Source: Sphingomonas sp. Y38-1Y
GTDB lineage: Bacteria; Pseudomonadota; Alphaproteobacteria; Sphingomonadales; Sphingomonadaceae
Reading direction: 5' to 3'
Length of the DNA stretch: 64,000 bases
NCBI RefSeq assembly: GCF_032391395.1
Contig: NZ_CP135916.1
Span: 1,674,001 to 1,738,000, forward strand
Each line of letters starts with the position of its first letter. The first letter of the stretch is position 1. Made by a program: the position numbers and the translations under genes. Below are positions 50,169 through 60,549 of the stretch, piece after piece. The notes under the pieces are model-generated. The model did not search any database and was not told where the DNA came from. It saw only the letters and a list, made by a program, of their open reading frames with translations.

Positions 50169-52547
50169 TCAATGCACGGCGACGTGGACGGGCAATTCGC
50201 CAAGCAGATCGGCGGCACGGTGACGATCGCCCGCAATCGTCACATGCGTATCGCCCCACCAGTCAGCGTCGACCATCGGCGTGTCGCCCACGGCGGATGC
50301 CGTGCGAAGCGGCGTCACCACCACCAGTGCTCGGTCACCAACCCGCCGTTCGAAGGCGAGCAGATGCTTCGCACGCTCGCCGGTAATGTCGAGTGGCGAA
50401 AGCGGCGCCTCGAACAACGTCGGTTCTGATGCGCGCAGCGCGAGCGCATGGGCGATCAGCGCCTGCTTGATGCGCCCGCTCGCCCAATCCGACAGGATCG
50501 AGGGATCGCCCCAAACCGCGATCGGCTGCCGCGCGGCATAATCGACGGGGCGCCGGTTGTCGGGATCGACGAGGCTCAAGTCCCAGAACTCGGTTCCCTG
50601 ATAGCAATCCGGAACCCCCGGCAGCGTGCATCGCAGCGCCGCCTGCACCAGTCCGTTGAGCGCGCCGGCAGCCGCGATTTGCCCCCCAAGGGCGCCAACG
50701 CCCGGCGTACCGATCAGCGTCTCACCCACCGCGATCGCGCGCGCCTCATACGCCTCGTCGGGCTGCGTCCAGGATGAGCGCAGCTTCGCCTCGCGCAGCG
50801 CCTTTCGCGTCCAGTCGGCGATCCGCTCGGCAAAGTCGTCGGCCGGCGCGCTCGCCATCGGCCAGGCGCCGACGATCGTCTGGAGGATCATCAGCCGGTC
50901 GCCGGGGTCAATGTCGCTGTCGTCAAGGCCTTCGACCAACGCAGCCCAAGCATCGGGCACCTCGCTCAGCACCGCGAGCCGCGCGCGTACGTCCTCGCCG
51001 CGCTTGTGGTCGTGCGTGGCGGTGGCGAGCATTGCGTGGGGGAAGTTGCGCGTGCGGGCAGCGATGCGATCCAGGAACGCGGCGGGCGTTTGCGCGAACC
51101 GCGCCGGGTCGAAGCCCACGTCCGTGCGTGAGAGCAGGCGGCCGTAGCGATAGAAGGCGGTGTCCTCGACCGCCTTGGCCGCGAGTGGTGCGCTCAGTTG
51201 CTCGAAGCGCCGGGCGGCGTCGCGCGCCTCAGGCCGGGTCAGCATCCATTCGGCGAGGCGGCCGGGTAGCTCGGCCTCACCCGGCGCCGACGCGTCCGCC
51301 GCCGCGCGCGCCGCGGTTCGTAAGCGTTCGCCATTGTCTGCCTCGCTGCCGGCGTAGCTGCGGTAGGCGTCGAAGTGCAGCAGCATCCCGAACAGCGCGC
51401 GGCGGATCATGCCTTGCGTCAGGTCGCGCGTTTCTGCGTCGCTCATAGCGATCCCGTGGAACGCCGCCGCCGCCGCGTTGAGCTGGCCGGGGAAGGTGCG
51501 CTCCAGCGTCTCGATGCGGGCGCGATGCTCCTCGCTCGCGAAATCGCCCGCTCGGCCGGACACGCGCTGCCACAATTCGGTGAGCGGCGCTTCACCCGCG
51601 GGATCGTGGAGCAGCGCCGACACCTCGTTCATGAAGTCATAGCCGCTGGTGCCGTCGGTCTGCCAGCCGATCGGCAGCGCCTCGTCCGCGGCAAGGATTT
51701 TCTCGACGACGAGGTACCCGCCGGGTCGCAGCGCATCCATCGCCGCGCGGAGGCGCCGGCAGTAGCCCGCCGGGTCCGCAAGCCCATCGACATGGTCGAT
51801 GCGCAGCCCGTCGATCAGCCCCTCACCATAGAGGCGAAGCGGCAGCGCGTGGACCGCGTCGAACACCGCCTGATCCTCGACCCGCAGCGCGGCGAGCTCG
51901 GTGATGTCGAAAAACCGCCGCCAGTTGATCTCGTCGCCCGCCGTGCGCCACCAGGCGAGGCGGTAATGCTGGCGCTCCAGCAGCGCGTGCAACTCGGCCG
52001 GGTCGTCGAAGCGGCGCGGATCGGCTTCGGTTTCGGCGCGGTCCTCGGGACGGATCGGAAAGCGATGCGCGTCGTGCGCGATCACCGCGGTGCCGTCGTC
52101 GCTCAGCTTCAGCGCGCCCGCCGCCAGCGCCTCGCCATAAGGCTGACCAAGGAAGGGGGCGAGGAGCTTGCCCGTTGGTTGCCAGTCGATGTCGAAGAAG
52201 CGGGCGTACGCGCTGCCCTCGCCATGTTCGAGCACGTCGAGCCACCAGCCATTCTCGTCGCCGCCGACGCCCATGTGGTTGGGCACGATGTCGATAATGA
52301 TGCCGATCCCGCGCTCGCGCAGGGCTGCCGCCATCGCGCGGAAGCCGTCCTCGCCGCCGAGTGCGGGGTTGATCGTGGTCGGATCGACCACGTCATAGCC
52401 GTGCATCGACCCCGTCCGCGCGGTGGAAATCGGCGAGGCATAGAGGTGGCTGATGCCGAGATCGGCGAGATAATCGGCCTGCGCCGCGGCATCGGCGAAG
52501 GTGAAGCCGGCGTGGAACTGGATGCGATAGGTCGCGCGCGGGATCAT
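50169..52547 (-). CDS. treY: Malto-oligosyltrehalose synthase
   Basis: This 792-residue GH13 enzyme starts ATYRIQFHAGFTFADAA, with IIIDIVPNHMG (about 85-95), LRIDHVDGLADP carrying the nucleophile Asp, YLVVEKILA with the acid Glu, and THDHKRGEDVRARL. It converts the reducing end of maltodextrin to a trehalose unit. The ATG at 52547 overlaps the malQ stop (ATGA). It is last of five coupled genes. Confidence 0.95.
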   Translation of the reverse strand: MIPRATYRIQFHAGFTFADAAAQADYLADLGISHLYASPISTARTGSMHGYDVVDPTTINPALGGEDGFRAMAAALRERGIGIIIDIVPNHMGVGGDENGWWLDVLEHGEGSAYARFFDIDWQPTGKLLAPFLGQPYGEALAAGALKLSDDGTAVIAHDAHRFPIRPEDRAETEADPRRFDDPAELHALLERQHYRLAWWRTAGDEINWRRFFDITELAALRVEDQAVFDAVHALPLRLYGEGLIDGLRIDHVDGLADPAGYCRRLRAAMDALRPGGYLVVEKILAADEALPIGWQTDGTSGYDFMNEVSALLHDPAGEAPLTELWQRVSGRAGDFASEEHRARIETLERTFPGQLNAAAAAFHGIAMSDAETRDLTQGMIRRALFGMLLHFDAYRSYAGSEADNGERLRTAARAAADASAPGEAELPGRLAEWMLTRPEARDAARRFEQLSAPLAAKAVEDTAFYRYGRLLSRTDVGFDPARFAQTPAAFLDRIAARTRNFPHAMLATATHDHKRGEDVRARLAVLSEVPDAWAALVEGLDDSDIDPGDRLMILQTIVGAWPMASAPADDFAERIADWTRKALREAKLRSSWTQPDEAYEARAIAVGETLIGTPGVGALGGQIAAAGALNGLVQAALRCTLPGVPDCYQGTEFWDLSLVDPDNRRPVDYAARQPIAVWGDPSILSDWASGRIKQALIAHALALRASEPTLFEAPLSPLDITGERAKHLLAFERRVGDRALVVVTPLRTASAVGDTPMVDADWWGDTHVTIAGDRHRAADLLGELPVHVAVH

Positions 52548-54457
52548 GAGGGGCGTTGGTCCTTGATGCGGGCAATGCGCCGGCGAACGTCCGGGCGGGC
52601 GAACAGGTCGACGGCGGGAGCGGGCAGGCGGCGGCGCCAATTGGGATGCTCGTCGACGGTCCCGGGGAGGTTGGGCGCCTGATCGAGCCCGAGCAGATCC
52701 TCGATCGGCACGATCGCGAGCTGGCACGGGGTGGCGGCGACGAGAGCGATGGCGGCGTCGACGGCGAGATCCGGATCGTCCGGTGTGTCGCCGTCGGCGA
52801 CCTCCGCCTCTGTCGCGCAGGCCGAGAGGCGCTCGCGATCGTCGGCGCGCTGCTCGCGCTGGCCGGTCGCATCCTCGCCACCGAGTTGCTCGCGCCAGTC
52901 GATGTCGGTGCCGCGCCACCAGCCCGCAACGGGGGCGAGGTCGTGCGTGCTCGTCATCGCCGCGGCGCCGGGCTCCCAATCGGCGGCGGGAATGAAGTCG
53001 CCCGCCTTGTCGCGCTCGAAGGGGAGGACGCGCATGCCGAGGATGCCACGCGCCGCCAGTGCCTCGCGCAGCCCCGATGGGACGACTCCCAGATCCTCAC
53101 CGATGACGATTGCGTTCGCGCGCGCCGATTCGAGCGCGATCAGGCGCAGCAGCTCGGCTTCGGGCTGGCGCAGATATGCCCCATCGAGTGGCGAGGCGCC
53201 GTGCGGCACCACCCACAGCCGCCGAAGCCCGAGCGCATGATCGATGCGGATGCCGCCCGCATGGCGCATCGCGCCGCGCAGCAGGTCGATGAAGGGTCGG
53301 TAATGCTTGGTGCGCAGGGCCAGCGGCGAGAAGCTGGTGATGCCCCAATTCTGGCCCGCCGCCTGGAATGCGTCGGGCGGTGCGCCGATGCCGATGCCGA
53401 GCATCAGCTCGTCACCCTGCGCCCAGGCATGGCTGCCGCCTGCATCGATGCCGACAGCGATGTCGGCGACGAGGCCGATGCTCATGTCGCCGGCCGCGCG
53501 GGCGGCGTCGGCGAGGTCGGCTTCGGCCCGCCACTGCGCGAACAGGTGGAAGCGGATGTCGTCGCCATGGTCGCGCGCGAAGGCGGTGGCCGCGGACCCG
53601 GCGGGGTCGTGATAGGCGCTCGGCCAGTCCTGCCACCCGCGCGCGCCGCCCGCGCGATGGAAATGCGCGTGAAGCGCCTCGAACAGGGCATGGCGGCGGA
53701 GGCTCTCGTCGGCGGCGGCGACGTACTCGGCGAATTCGGGGGCGTCATGCTGCGCAGCATAGAGGTCACGCAGCGCCGCCATCTTGGCGGGAACGGCGCT
53801 TGGCCAGTCGATCAGCTCGGCATCGCTGCCCCTTGCTTCGGCCGTCGTGTACCAGGGATTCAGATAGTGGCGGCTGGAGGGGGAGTAGGGGCTGTAGCGC
53901 GTCGGATCGGCGGTGAAGAGCGCGTGGACGGGGCTGAGCATCAGCGCGTCGGCACCGGCGCGTGCCGCCTCGCCCGCGAAGTCGGCGAGGGCGCCGAAGT
54001 CGCCATACGGGCCGGAGCCTCGCAGCGAATAGAGCTGGACCGCGGTGCCCCAGAGCCGCGTCTCGGCGGGAAGCGTCGCGCCGCGATCGGGCGCGACGAT
54101 CAGCTCGATCTCGCCACCACGATGCTCGAGCCGGTGGTAGCCAGGGGTCTCGATTGCGGGCGTGGCGGAGAGGTCGAGCGGGCGGGTGCCGCCGTCCTCA
54201 AGATGCAGCGTCGCCGGCCCGTGCAGCCCGCGGATCGGCTCGCCGACGCCGATCACGCGGCACGTCTCGGCAGCCTCGCCGGTCAGCCCGGCGAGGCTGT
54301 CGGCGCATTGGCCCGGCGTCGCGCAGTCGAGGCCGAGGCCGGTGAGCACCGCGCGCAGGCTTTCGATCGACACGCGCTGCGCCTTGCCGCCCGCATCCTC
54401 CCAGTCGACGAGCACGCCCGCCGCTTCGGCAAGCGCCAGGACCGATGCGTCGCTCAT
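52544..54457 (-). CDS. malQ: 4-alpha-glucanotransferase (amylomaltase)
   Basis: This 637-residue GH77 enzyme has IRIDHALGLRRLWVVP (nucleophile Asp), VIGEDLGVVP with the acid Glu, and the STHDLAPVAGWW segment. It transfers alpha-1,4-glucan pieces between chains. Its position between treZ and treY suggests that it makes maltodextrins of the right length for trehalose formation. Overlaps on both sides are four bases. Confidence 0.94.
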   Translation of the reverse strand: MSDASVLALAEAAGVLVDWEDAGGKAQRVSIESLRAVLTGLGLDCATPGQCADSLAGLTGEAAETCRVIGVGEPIRGLHGPATLHLEDGGTRPLDLSATPAIETPGYHRLEHRGGEIELIVAPDRGATLPAETRLWGTAVQLYSLRGSGPYGDFGALADFAGEAARAGADALMLSPVHALFTADPTRYSPYSPSSRHYLNPWYTTAEARGSDAELIDWPSAVPAKMAALRDLYAAQHDAPEFAEYVAAADESLRRHALFEALHAHFHRAGGARGWQDWPSAYHDPAGSAATAFARDHGDDIRFHLFAQWRAEADLADAARAAGDMSIGLVADIAVGIDAGGSHAWAQGDELMLGIGIGAPPDAFQAAGQNWGITSFSPLALRTKHYRPFIDLLRGAMRHAGGIRIDHALGLRRLWVVPHGASPLDGAYLRQPEAELLRLIALESARANAIVIGEDLGVVPSGLREALAARGILGMRVLPFERDKAGDFIPAADWEPGAAAMTSTHDLAPVAGWWRGTDIDWREQLGGEDATGQREQRADDRERLSACATEAEVADGDTPDDPDLAVDAAIALVAATPCQLAIVPIEDLLGLDQAPNLPGTVDEHPNWRRRLPAPAVDLFARPDVRRRIARIKDQRPS

Positions 54458-56166
54458 CGCAGCCAGGCGGCGAAGCTGGCGGGAGCGAGGCTATCGCGGG
54501 CCAAAGCATTTTCCGTCGTGTACAGCGGCTCGTCTTCGGGCGCCGCGAACGGCACCGAAGCTTCGCCGAGGTTGAGCGCAATCATCAGTTCTCGGTCGTT
54601 CAGCCGCCACCGCGCGGTTACCGCCGCTTCGCCAATGGCCTCGGCTCCGAGACCCTCGCCGTCGCTCAAGTGCGGCACGATCGCCTCGCGCCGGAGCGTC
54701 AGCAGTTCGGTGTAGAGCGCACGCCAATCTTCGGCATCCGGTCCCGGCAGGGGCCGCGACGCCTCGAACGTCGCGGTGGCATTGGGGTCCGGGATCGCCT
54801 CTCGCGCGTGCTCGTCGGAAAACCCCGGGAAGCTTGCGAATTCATTGCGGCGGCCTTCGCGCACCGCGTCGGCGAGGTCGTCGTGGAAGTCGGTGAAGAA
54901 CAGGAAGGGCGCCTCTGACCCGACCTCGTCGCCCATGAAGGTCAGCGGCACTTGCGGACAGAGCAGCAGCAACGCCGTCGCCGCGCGCAGCCGGGCCGCG
55001 TCGGTCAGCACCGTCAGCCGCTCGCCCAGCGCGCGGTTGCCGATCTGGTCGTGGTTCTGGAGGAAGCTGACGAAGCGGATCGGCGATAGATGCCCGCTCG
55101 GAGCGCCCCGCGGCTTGCCCTTTTGGTTGGGCGAACCCTGGCCCTGATAGATGAAGCCTTCGGCCAGGCATCGCGCCAGCTTCTCGGCAGGCGCCTCGGC
55201 AAAGTCGCGATAATAACCGTGCGTCTCGCCGGTCAGCAGCACGTGGAGGACGTTGTGGAAGTCGTCGTTCCACTGCGCGTCATAGGCGCCGGTCAGCCGG
55301 TCGGGGTCGTTATGCTCGTTCTCGAGCACCAGATGGACAAGGCGATCGGGAAATGCGCCGCGCACCTCGCCGGCGAGCCGGTCGAGAAAGGCGTTGTCGC
55401 CGATCGCGTGGACGGCATCCAGGCGGAGGCCATCGAACCGGAACTCGCCCAGCCAGTAAAGCGCATTGTCGATGAAGAGGCGAGCGACGGGCTCCCGTGC
55501 GAAATCGATCGCGCCGCCCCAGGGGGTGTTCACGTCCGCCTTGAAGAAGTCGGGCGCGGTGGCGGGGAGGTAGTTCCCGTCCGGGCCGAAGTGATTGTAG
55601 ACGACGTCGAGCAGCACCATCAGCCCGCGCGCGTGCGCCGCATCGATCAGCGCCTTCAGTTCGTCCGGCGAGCCATAGGCGGCGGTGGGCGCATAGGGCA
55701 GCACGCCGTCATAGCCCCAATTGCGCATGCCCCCGGTGGCGGCGAGCGGCATCAGCTCGATCGCGGTGAACCCCGTCGCGGCGATGTCGTCCAGCCGCTC
55801 GGTCAGGCCCGCATAGCCGCCTGCCGCGCCGACATGCACTTCCTGGATGACCGCCTGGTGCCACGGCCGCCCGCCCCAGTCATGCTGCCAGGTATAGCGC
55901 TCCGGCTCGGCGACAACGCTCCAGCCGTGCACGTCGCCCGCCTGCGCACGCGACGCGGGGTCCGGCACGGCCGTCCCGTCGGGCAGGGCGAAGCGATAGC
56001 GCGTGCCCGGCCCGGCGGCGGTGTCGAGCCCGAACCAGCCATCGGCCTCCGGCAGCATCGGCTCCGGGGCCATGCCGTCGATCTCGACCGCGAGCGCCTC
56101 GACCCCCGGCGCCCAGATCGCGAAGCGCGTGCCACCATCGGCAAGCGGCTGCGGCCCCCATTTCAT
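54454..56166 (-). CDS. treZ: Malto-oligosyltrehalose trehalohydrolase
   Basis: This 570-residue GH13 enzyme has an N-terminal CBM48-like domain (FAIWAPGVEALAVEID), then VLLDVVYNHFGPDGNYL, FDGLRLDAVHAI with the nucleophile, LVLENEHND with the acid and FLQNHDQIGNRA. It releases trehalose from malto-oligosyltrehalose made by TreY. The start ATG overlaps the glgX stop by four bases. Confidence 0.95.
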   Translation of the reverse strand: MKWGPQPLADGGTRFAIWAPGVEALAVEIDGMAPEPMLPEADGWFGLDTAAGPGTRYRFALPDGTAVPDPASRAQAGDVHGWSVVAEPERYTWQHDWGGRPWHQAVIQEVHVGAAGGYAGLTERLDDIAATGFTAIELMPLAATGGMRNWGYDGVLPYAPTAAYGSPDELKALIDAAHARGLMVLLDVVYNHFGPDGNYLPATAPDFFKADVNTPWGGAIDFAREPVARLFIDNALYWLGEFRFDGLRLDAVHAIGDNAFLDRLAGEVRGAFPDRLVHLVLENEHNDPDRLTGAYDAQWNDDFHNVLHVLLTGETHGYYRDFAEAPAEKLARCLAEGFIYQGQGSPNQKGKPRGAPSGHLSPIRFVSFLQNHDQIGNRALGERLTVLTDAARLRAATALLLLCPQVPLTFMGDEVGSEAPFLFFTDFHDDLADAVREGRRNEFASFPGFSDEHAREAIPDPNATATFEASRPLPGPDAEDWRALYTELLTLRREAIVPHLSDGEGLGAEAIGEAAVTARWRLNDRELMIALNLGEASVPFAAPEDEPLYTTENALARDSLAPASFAAWLR

Positions 56167-58265
56167 TCGACCGGACCCTTGGCATAGATCAGCACCGCGG
56201 CGCGGTCCTTCACCTCGACCTCCGGCTCGGTCAGGTCGTATTCGCCAAGCTCCGTATCGGCGCTGTCGACCAGCAGGCGGCGGTAATGATGCGGTTCGGG
56301 CAGGTGGAAGCGCAGGCTCGCCTCCGACCCGTTCATCAGCATCGTGATCGCCTCGAACGATCCGTCTTCGCACAGTCGCGCGCGCCGCATCGTCAGCGCC
56401 TTGCCCAGCGGGTTCTGCCAATCCTCGGGCGACAGCGGCTGACCGCGTTCGTCAAACCAGTCGATGTTGCGCAGCCCCGGCGCGATCTCCTCGCCATAGA
56501 GGAACGCCGCCGATCGGACGAGCGGGTAGTGCTTGCGGATCAGGATCAACCGACGGACGAAATGGGTGAGGTTCTGCCCCTCGTCGCTCGCCGCCTGCTT
56601 CCAGTCGAGCCAGCTGATCTCGTTGTCCTGGCAATAGGCGTTGTTGTTGCCGAACTGCGTACGCCCGAACTCGTCGCCCGCCAGCAGCATCGGCGTGCCG
56701 AGCGAGGCGAGCAGGGTGATGAGCATCGATCGGCGGACCCGGTCGCGGACGGCGTTGATCGCAGGATCGTCGGTCGGTCCCTCGACCCCCCAGTTGCAGG
56801 AGAGGTTCTCCGAATGGCCGTCGCGATTATCCTCGCCATTCGCCTCGTTGTGGCGGTGTTCGTAGCGGGTGATGTCGGTCAGCGGCTGGCCGTCATGGCT
56901 GGCGACGAAGTTGACGCTCGCCCAGGGGCGCCGCGCGCGGCGATCGAACAGGTCCCCCGAGCCGAGGATACGCGCGGCGAACTCCGGCCGCATTCCTTCA
57001 TCCCCGCGCCAGAAGCGGCGCGTGGAATCGCGGAACTTGTCGTTCCATTCGGCAAAGCCCGGCGGGTGGTTGCCGAGCTGATAGCCGCCCGGCCCGATGT
57101 CCCAGGGCTCGGAGATCAGCTTGACGCGGCCGAGCACCGGATCCTGGCGTAGCGTGTCGAAGAAGCTCGCGCCCGGATCGAACGCGCCATCGCCCGTGCG
57201 GCCGAGCGTCGCGCCCAGGTCGAAGCGGAAGCCGTCGATGCGATAGCTCTCGACCCAGTGCCGCAGCGAATCGGTGACGAGCTGGAGAACGCGCGGCTGG
57301 TCGAGGTTGAAGGTGTTGCCCGTGCCGGTGTCGTTGACGCAGTAGCGCGGATTGTCCTTTTGCAGCCGGTAGTAGGTCGCGTTGTCCAGCCCGCGAAAGC
57401 ACATCGTCTGGCCAAGCTCGCTGCCCTCGGCCGTGTGGTTGTAGACGACGTCGAGGATCACCTCGATCCTCGCGGCATGGAGCCGCCGGACCGCAAGCCG
57501 CAGATCGTCGGCATCGCCGCGGCCCAGATACCGCCCCTCCGGCGCGAAGAAGGCGAGGCTGTTATAGCCCCAGTAATTGACCAGTCCCTTCTCCTTCAGG
57601 AACCGGTCCTGGACGAAGCCGTGGACGGGCATCAGCTCGACCGCGGTGATGCCCAGCCGCTGGAGATGCGCGATGACGTCTGGGTGGCTGAGTGCGCGAT
57701 AGGTGCCGCGCTCCGCGCCGGGCACGCTTTCCATCAGGCGGGTCAGCCCCTTGACGTGCGCCTCATAGATGATCGTCTCCGACCATGGGATGTTGGGCCT
57801 ACGATCGTCGCCCCAGTCGAAGCCGTCGGCGACGACAACTGACTTGGGCATCGACGGCGCGCTGTCGCGGCGGTCGAAGGAGAGGTCCGCGCGCGGGCTC
57901 GCGACGCGATAGCCGTGAAGCGCATCACTCCACCGCACCCGGCCGAAGGTGCGCTTGGTGTAGGGATCGAGCAGCAGCTTGTTGGGGTTGAAGCGATGCC
58001 CCTGTTCGGGCTCGTACGGCCCATGCGCGCGAAAGCCGTAGAGGAGGCCGGGCCGCGCATCGGGCAGGTAGCCGTGCCAGATCTCGTCGGTCCATTCGGG
58101 CAGCTCCAGCCGCGCGATCTCCTGCCGCCCGCTTTCGTCGAACAGGCACAGCTCGATCTTCTCGGCATGGGCGGAAAAGACGGCGAAGTTGACGCCCAGC
58201 CCGTCAAAGGTTGCGCCCAGCGGATAGGGAACGCCGCTGTCGAGGCGGTCGGGAATTCGGGTCAA
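56163..58265 (-). CDS. glgX: Glycogen debranching enzyme GlgX
   Basis: This 700-residue GH13 isoamylase-type enzyme has GATFDGLGVNFAVFSAHA at the CBM48 start, VILDVVYNHTAEG, IDGFRFDLGATLGR (nucleophile), KLISEPWDIGPGGY (acid) and FVASHDGQPL. It removes alpha-1,6 branches from short glycogen outer chains. Translation starts at TTG 58265, four bases after the glgB stop; no ATG is in frame nearby. It feeds maltodextrins to the tre and malQ enzymes. Confidence 0.95.
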   Translation of the reverse strand: MTRIPDRLDSGVPYPLGATFDGLGVNFAVFSAHAEKIELCLFDESGRQEIARLELPEWTDEIWHGYLPDARPGLLYGFRAHGPYEPEQGHRFNPNKLLLDPYTKRTFGRVRWSDALHGYRVASPRADLSFDRRDSAPSMPKSVVVADGFDWGDDRRPNIPWSETIIYEAHVKGLTRLMESVPGAERGTYRALSHPDVIAHLQRLGITAVELMPVHGFVQDRFLKEKGLVNYWGYNSLAFFAPEGRYLGRGDADDLRLAVRRLHAARIEVILDVVYNHTAEGSELGQTMCFRGLDNATYYRLQKDNPRYCVNDTGTGNTFNLDQPRVLQLVTDSLRHWVESYRIDGFRFDLGATLGRTGDGAFDPGASFFDTLRQDPVLGRVKLISEPWDIGPGGYQLGNHPPGFAEWNDKFRDSTRRFWRGDEGMRPEFAARILGSGDLFDRRARRPWASVNFVASHDGQPLTDITRYEHRHNEANGEDNRDGHSENLSCNWGVEGPTDDPAINAVRDRVRRSMLITLLASLGTPMLLAGDEFGRTQFGNNNAYCQDNEISWLDWKQAASDEGQNLTHFVRRLILIRKHYPLVRSAAFLYGEEIAPGLRNIDWFDERGQPLSPEDWQNPLGKALTMRRARLCEDGSFEAITMLMNGSEASLRFHLPEPHHYRRLLVDSADTELGEYDLTEPEVEVKDRAAVLIYAKGPVE

Positions 58266-58269
58266 GGCC

Positions 58270-60495
58270 TCAGGCTCCTTGGTGGCGCAGGATCAGCGTG
58301 GCGAGCGGCGGCAGCGTCAGCGACAGCGAATGCTCGCGGCCATGTGCGGGCACAGCCTCGGCCTCGATCGTCGCGGGATGGTCGAGCCCGCTGCCGGCAT
58401 AGCGGGGATCGTCGGAGTTGAACGCGGTGGTCCAGCAACCGGCATCGGCGACGCCGACGCGATAGCCATGGCGCGGCACCGGCGTCATGTTGACGACGCA
58501 CAGGAGCGGCGGCGCGCCATAGGGCGAGCGGCGCAGGAACGCGAACACGCTGTTGCCGGCATCGTCGCCGACCACCCACTCGAACCCGCGCTCGTCGGCA
58601 TCGCTCTGGTGCAGCGCGCCCTCCGCGCGGTAGAGCGCGTTGAGGTCGCGGACGAGCGCCTGGACGCCGGCATGGTTGGCGTCGCCAAGCGCGGCCCAGT
58701 CGATCTGGCCGTCATGGCTCCACTCGTGCCATTGGGCGAGTTCGCCGCCCATGAACATCAGCTTCTTGCCGGGATGCGCCCACATGAAGCCGAGATAGGC
58801 GCGCAGATTGGCGAACTTCTGCCAGGTGTCGCCCGGCATCTTGCCGATCAGCGACCCCTTGCCGTGCACCACCTCGTCATGGCTGAGCGGCAGGATGAAG
58901 CGCTCCGAAAAGGCATAGACGGGACCGAACGTGACGAGCCCGTGATGCCAGCGGCGGTTGATCGGATCCTCCTCCATGTAGCGGAGGGTGTCGTTCATCC
59001 ACCCCATGTTCCACTTGAAGGTGAAGCCGAGGCCGCCATGCTCGGGCGCGGCGGTCACGCCGGGAAAGGCGGTCGATTCCTCGGCGATCGTCATCGCGCC
59101 GGGGCAGCGCTCTCGCACGGCGGCGTTCATGCGCCGGAGGAAGTCGATCGACTCCAGATTCTCGCGCCCGCCATGGACGTTGGGCACCCATTCGCCCTCT
59201 CGCCGACTGTAGTCGCGATAGAGCATCGACGCGACGGCATCGACGCGAAGCCCGTCGATGTGGAACCGCTCCAGCCACCACAGCGCCGAGGCGATCAACA
59301 TCCCCGACACCTCGCGGCGGCCGAGATTGAAGATCAGCGTGTTCCAATCGGGGTGATAGCCCTCGCGCGGGTCCTGATGTTCGTACAGCGCGGTGCCGTC
59401 GAACTCGGCGAACCCGTGCGCGTCGGAAGGGAAGTGCGCCGGCACCCAGTCGAGGATGACGCCGATCCCGGCCGCATGACAGCGATCGACGAACCGCGCG
59501 AACTGCTCGGGCGAGCCGTAGCGAGCGCTCGGTGCAAATTGCGACAGCGGCTGATAGCCCCAGGAGCCGCCGAACGGGTGCTCGGCGATCGGCATCAGCT
59601 CGACATGGGTGAAGCCCATGTCGGTAAGATAGGGGATCAGCTGGTCGGCAAGTGCGTCCCAGTCATGCGCCTCGCCATCCCAGGGGCGCCGCCACGATCC
59701 GGCGTGCAGCTCGTAGATGCTGATCGGTGCGCCCGGATGATGGCGATCGCCGCGCCCGGCCATCCAGCCATCATCGCTCCACGCAAAGTCGGGGGCTGGG
59801 GCGACGATTGAGGCGGTAGCGGGGGGCTGTTCGGTCGCGCGGGCGAGCGGGTCGGCCTTTTCGCGAACGATCCCGTCCGCTCCGGCGATGGCGAACTTGT
59901 AGCGCGCGCCTGCGCCGATGCCGGGCACGAACAGTTCCCAGACGCCGCCGTCATGGCGCAGCCGCATCGGCAGGCGGCGGGGGTCCCAGCTACAGAAATC
60001 GCCGACCACGCCGACCCATTGCGCATTCGGTGCCCAAACGGCGAAGCGCGTGCCCGCAACCCTCGCGACCGTGTCCGGATTGGCACCCAGGCGAAGGGGC
60101 AAGTCCCAGTGCGACCCTTCGCGCAGCAGATGCAGGTCGAGATCGCCGAGCTGCGACGGAAAGGCGTAGGGATCGGCCGCTTCCGACCGGCCGCAGCCCA
60201 GCCAGTCAATGCGCAGACGATAGTCGCCGGCAGGCGCATCCCCGACGAATAGGCCTTCGGGCTGGACGGGCCGAAGCAGCCATTCCTCGCCGCCGGAGAC
60301 GACCGCGACCCGCTCGGCCCCCGGCTGGAAGGTCCGCAGCACGCCTTCATGCACGCCCAGAAACGCAAAGGGATCGCGCAACCAGTCAACCGACGCGTTC
60401 GATGCGTGCTCCAAGCCGTCCCCCATGCCCTGAGCCGCTTCGAACGCCGCACGTGCGAAGAAGTGCCACAGTCCCTGATTTATCGTGACAGCCAT
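58270..60495 (-). CDS. glgB: 1,4-alpha-glucan branching enzyme
   Basis: This 741-residue enzyme has two N-terminal CBM48-like regions, then [43 protein letters not shown] (nucleophile), [13 protein letters not shown] (acid) and [14 protein letters not shown]. It adds alpha-1,6 branches to glycogen. The ATG at 60495 is 54 bp from the divergent glgC start, so the two operons share a very short promoter region. An ATG 23 codons downstream is an alternative start. Confidence 0.96.
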   Translation of the reverse strand: MAVTINQGLWHFFARAAFEAAQGMGDGLEHASNASVDWLRDPFAFLGVHEGVLRTFQPGAERVAVVSGGEEWLLRPVQPEGLFVGDAPAGDYRLRIDWLGCGRSEAADPYAFPSQLGDLDLHLLREGSHWDLPLRLGANPDTVARVAGTRFAVWAPNAQWVGVVGDFCSWDPRRLPMRLRHDGGVWELFVPGIGAGARYKFAIAGADGIVREKADPLARATEQPPATASIVAPAPDFAWSDDGWMAGRGDRHHPGAPISIYELHAGSWRRPWDGEAHDWDALADQLIPYLTDMGFTHVELMPIAEHPFGGSWGYQPLSQFAPSARYGSPEQFARFVDRCHAAGIGVILDWVPAHFPSDAHGFAEFDGTALYEHQDPREGYHPDWNTLIFNLGRREVSGMLIASALWWLERFHIDGLRVDAVASMLYRDYSRREGEWVPNVHGGRENLESIDFLRRMNAAVRERCPGAMTIAEESTAFPGVTAAPEHGGLGFTFKWNMGWMNDTLRYMEEDPINRRWHHGLVTFGPVYAFSERFILPLSHDEVVHGKGSLIGKMPGDTWQKFANLRAYLGFMWAHPGKKLMFMGGELAQWHEWSHDGQIDWAALGDANHAGVQALVRDLNALYRAEGALHQSDADERGFEWVVGDDAGNSVFAFLRRSPYGAPPLLCVVNMTPVPRHGYRVGVADAGCWTTAFNSDDPRYAGSGLDHPATIEAEAVPAHGREHSLSLTLPPLATLILRHQGA

Positions 60496-60549
60496 GGAAC
60501 TTGCGGCGGTCGCCCGCGCTTCAACGCCGTCAGGCGAGGGGAGCGCAGA

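Noticed and set aside
52556..54715. A 719-residue plus-strand frame opposite malQ
   Set aside because: It is the antisense shadow of malQ and treZ; no motif is visible and the minus-strand genes have catalytic residues in place.
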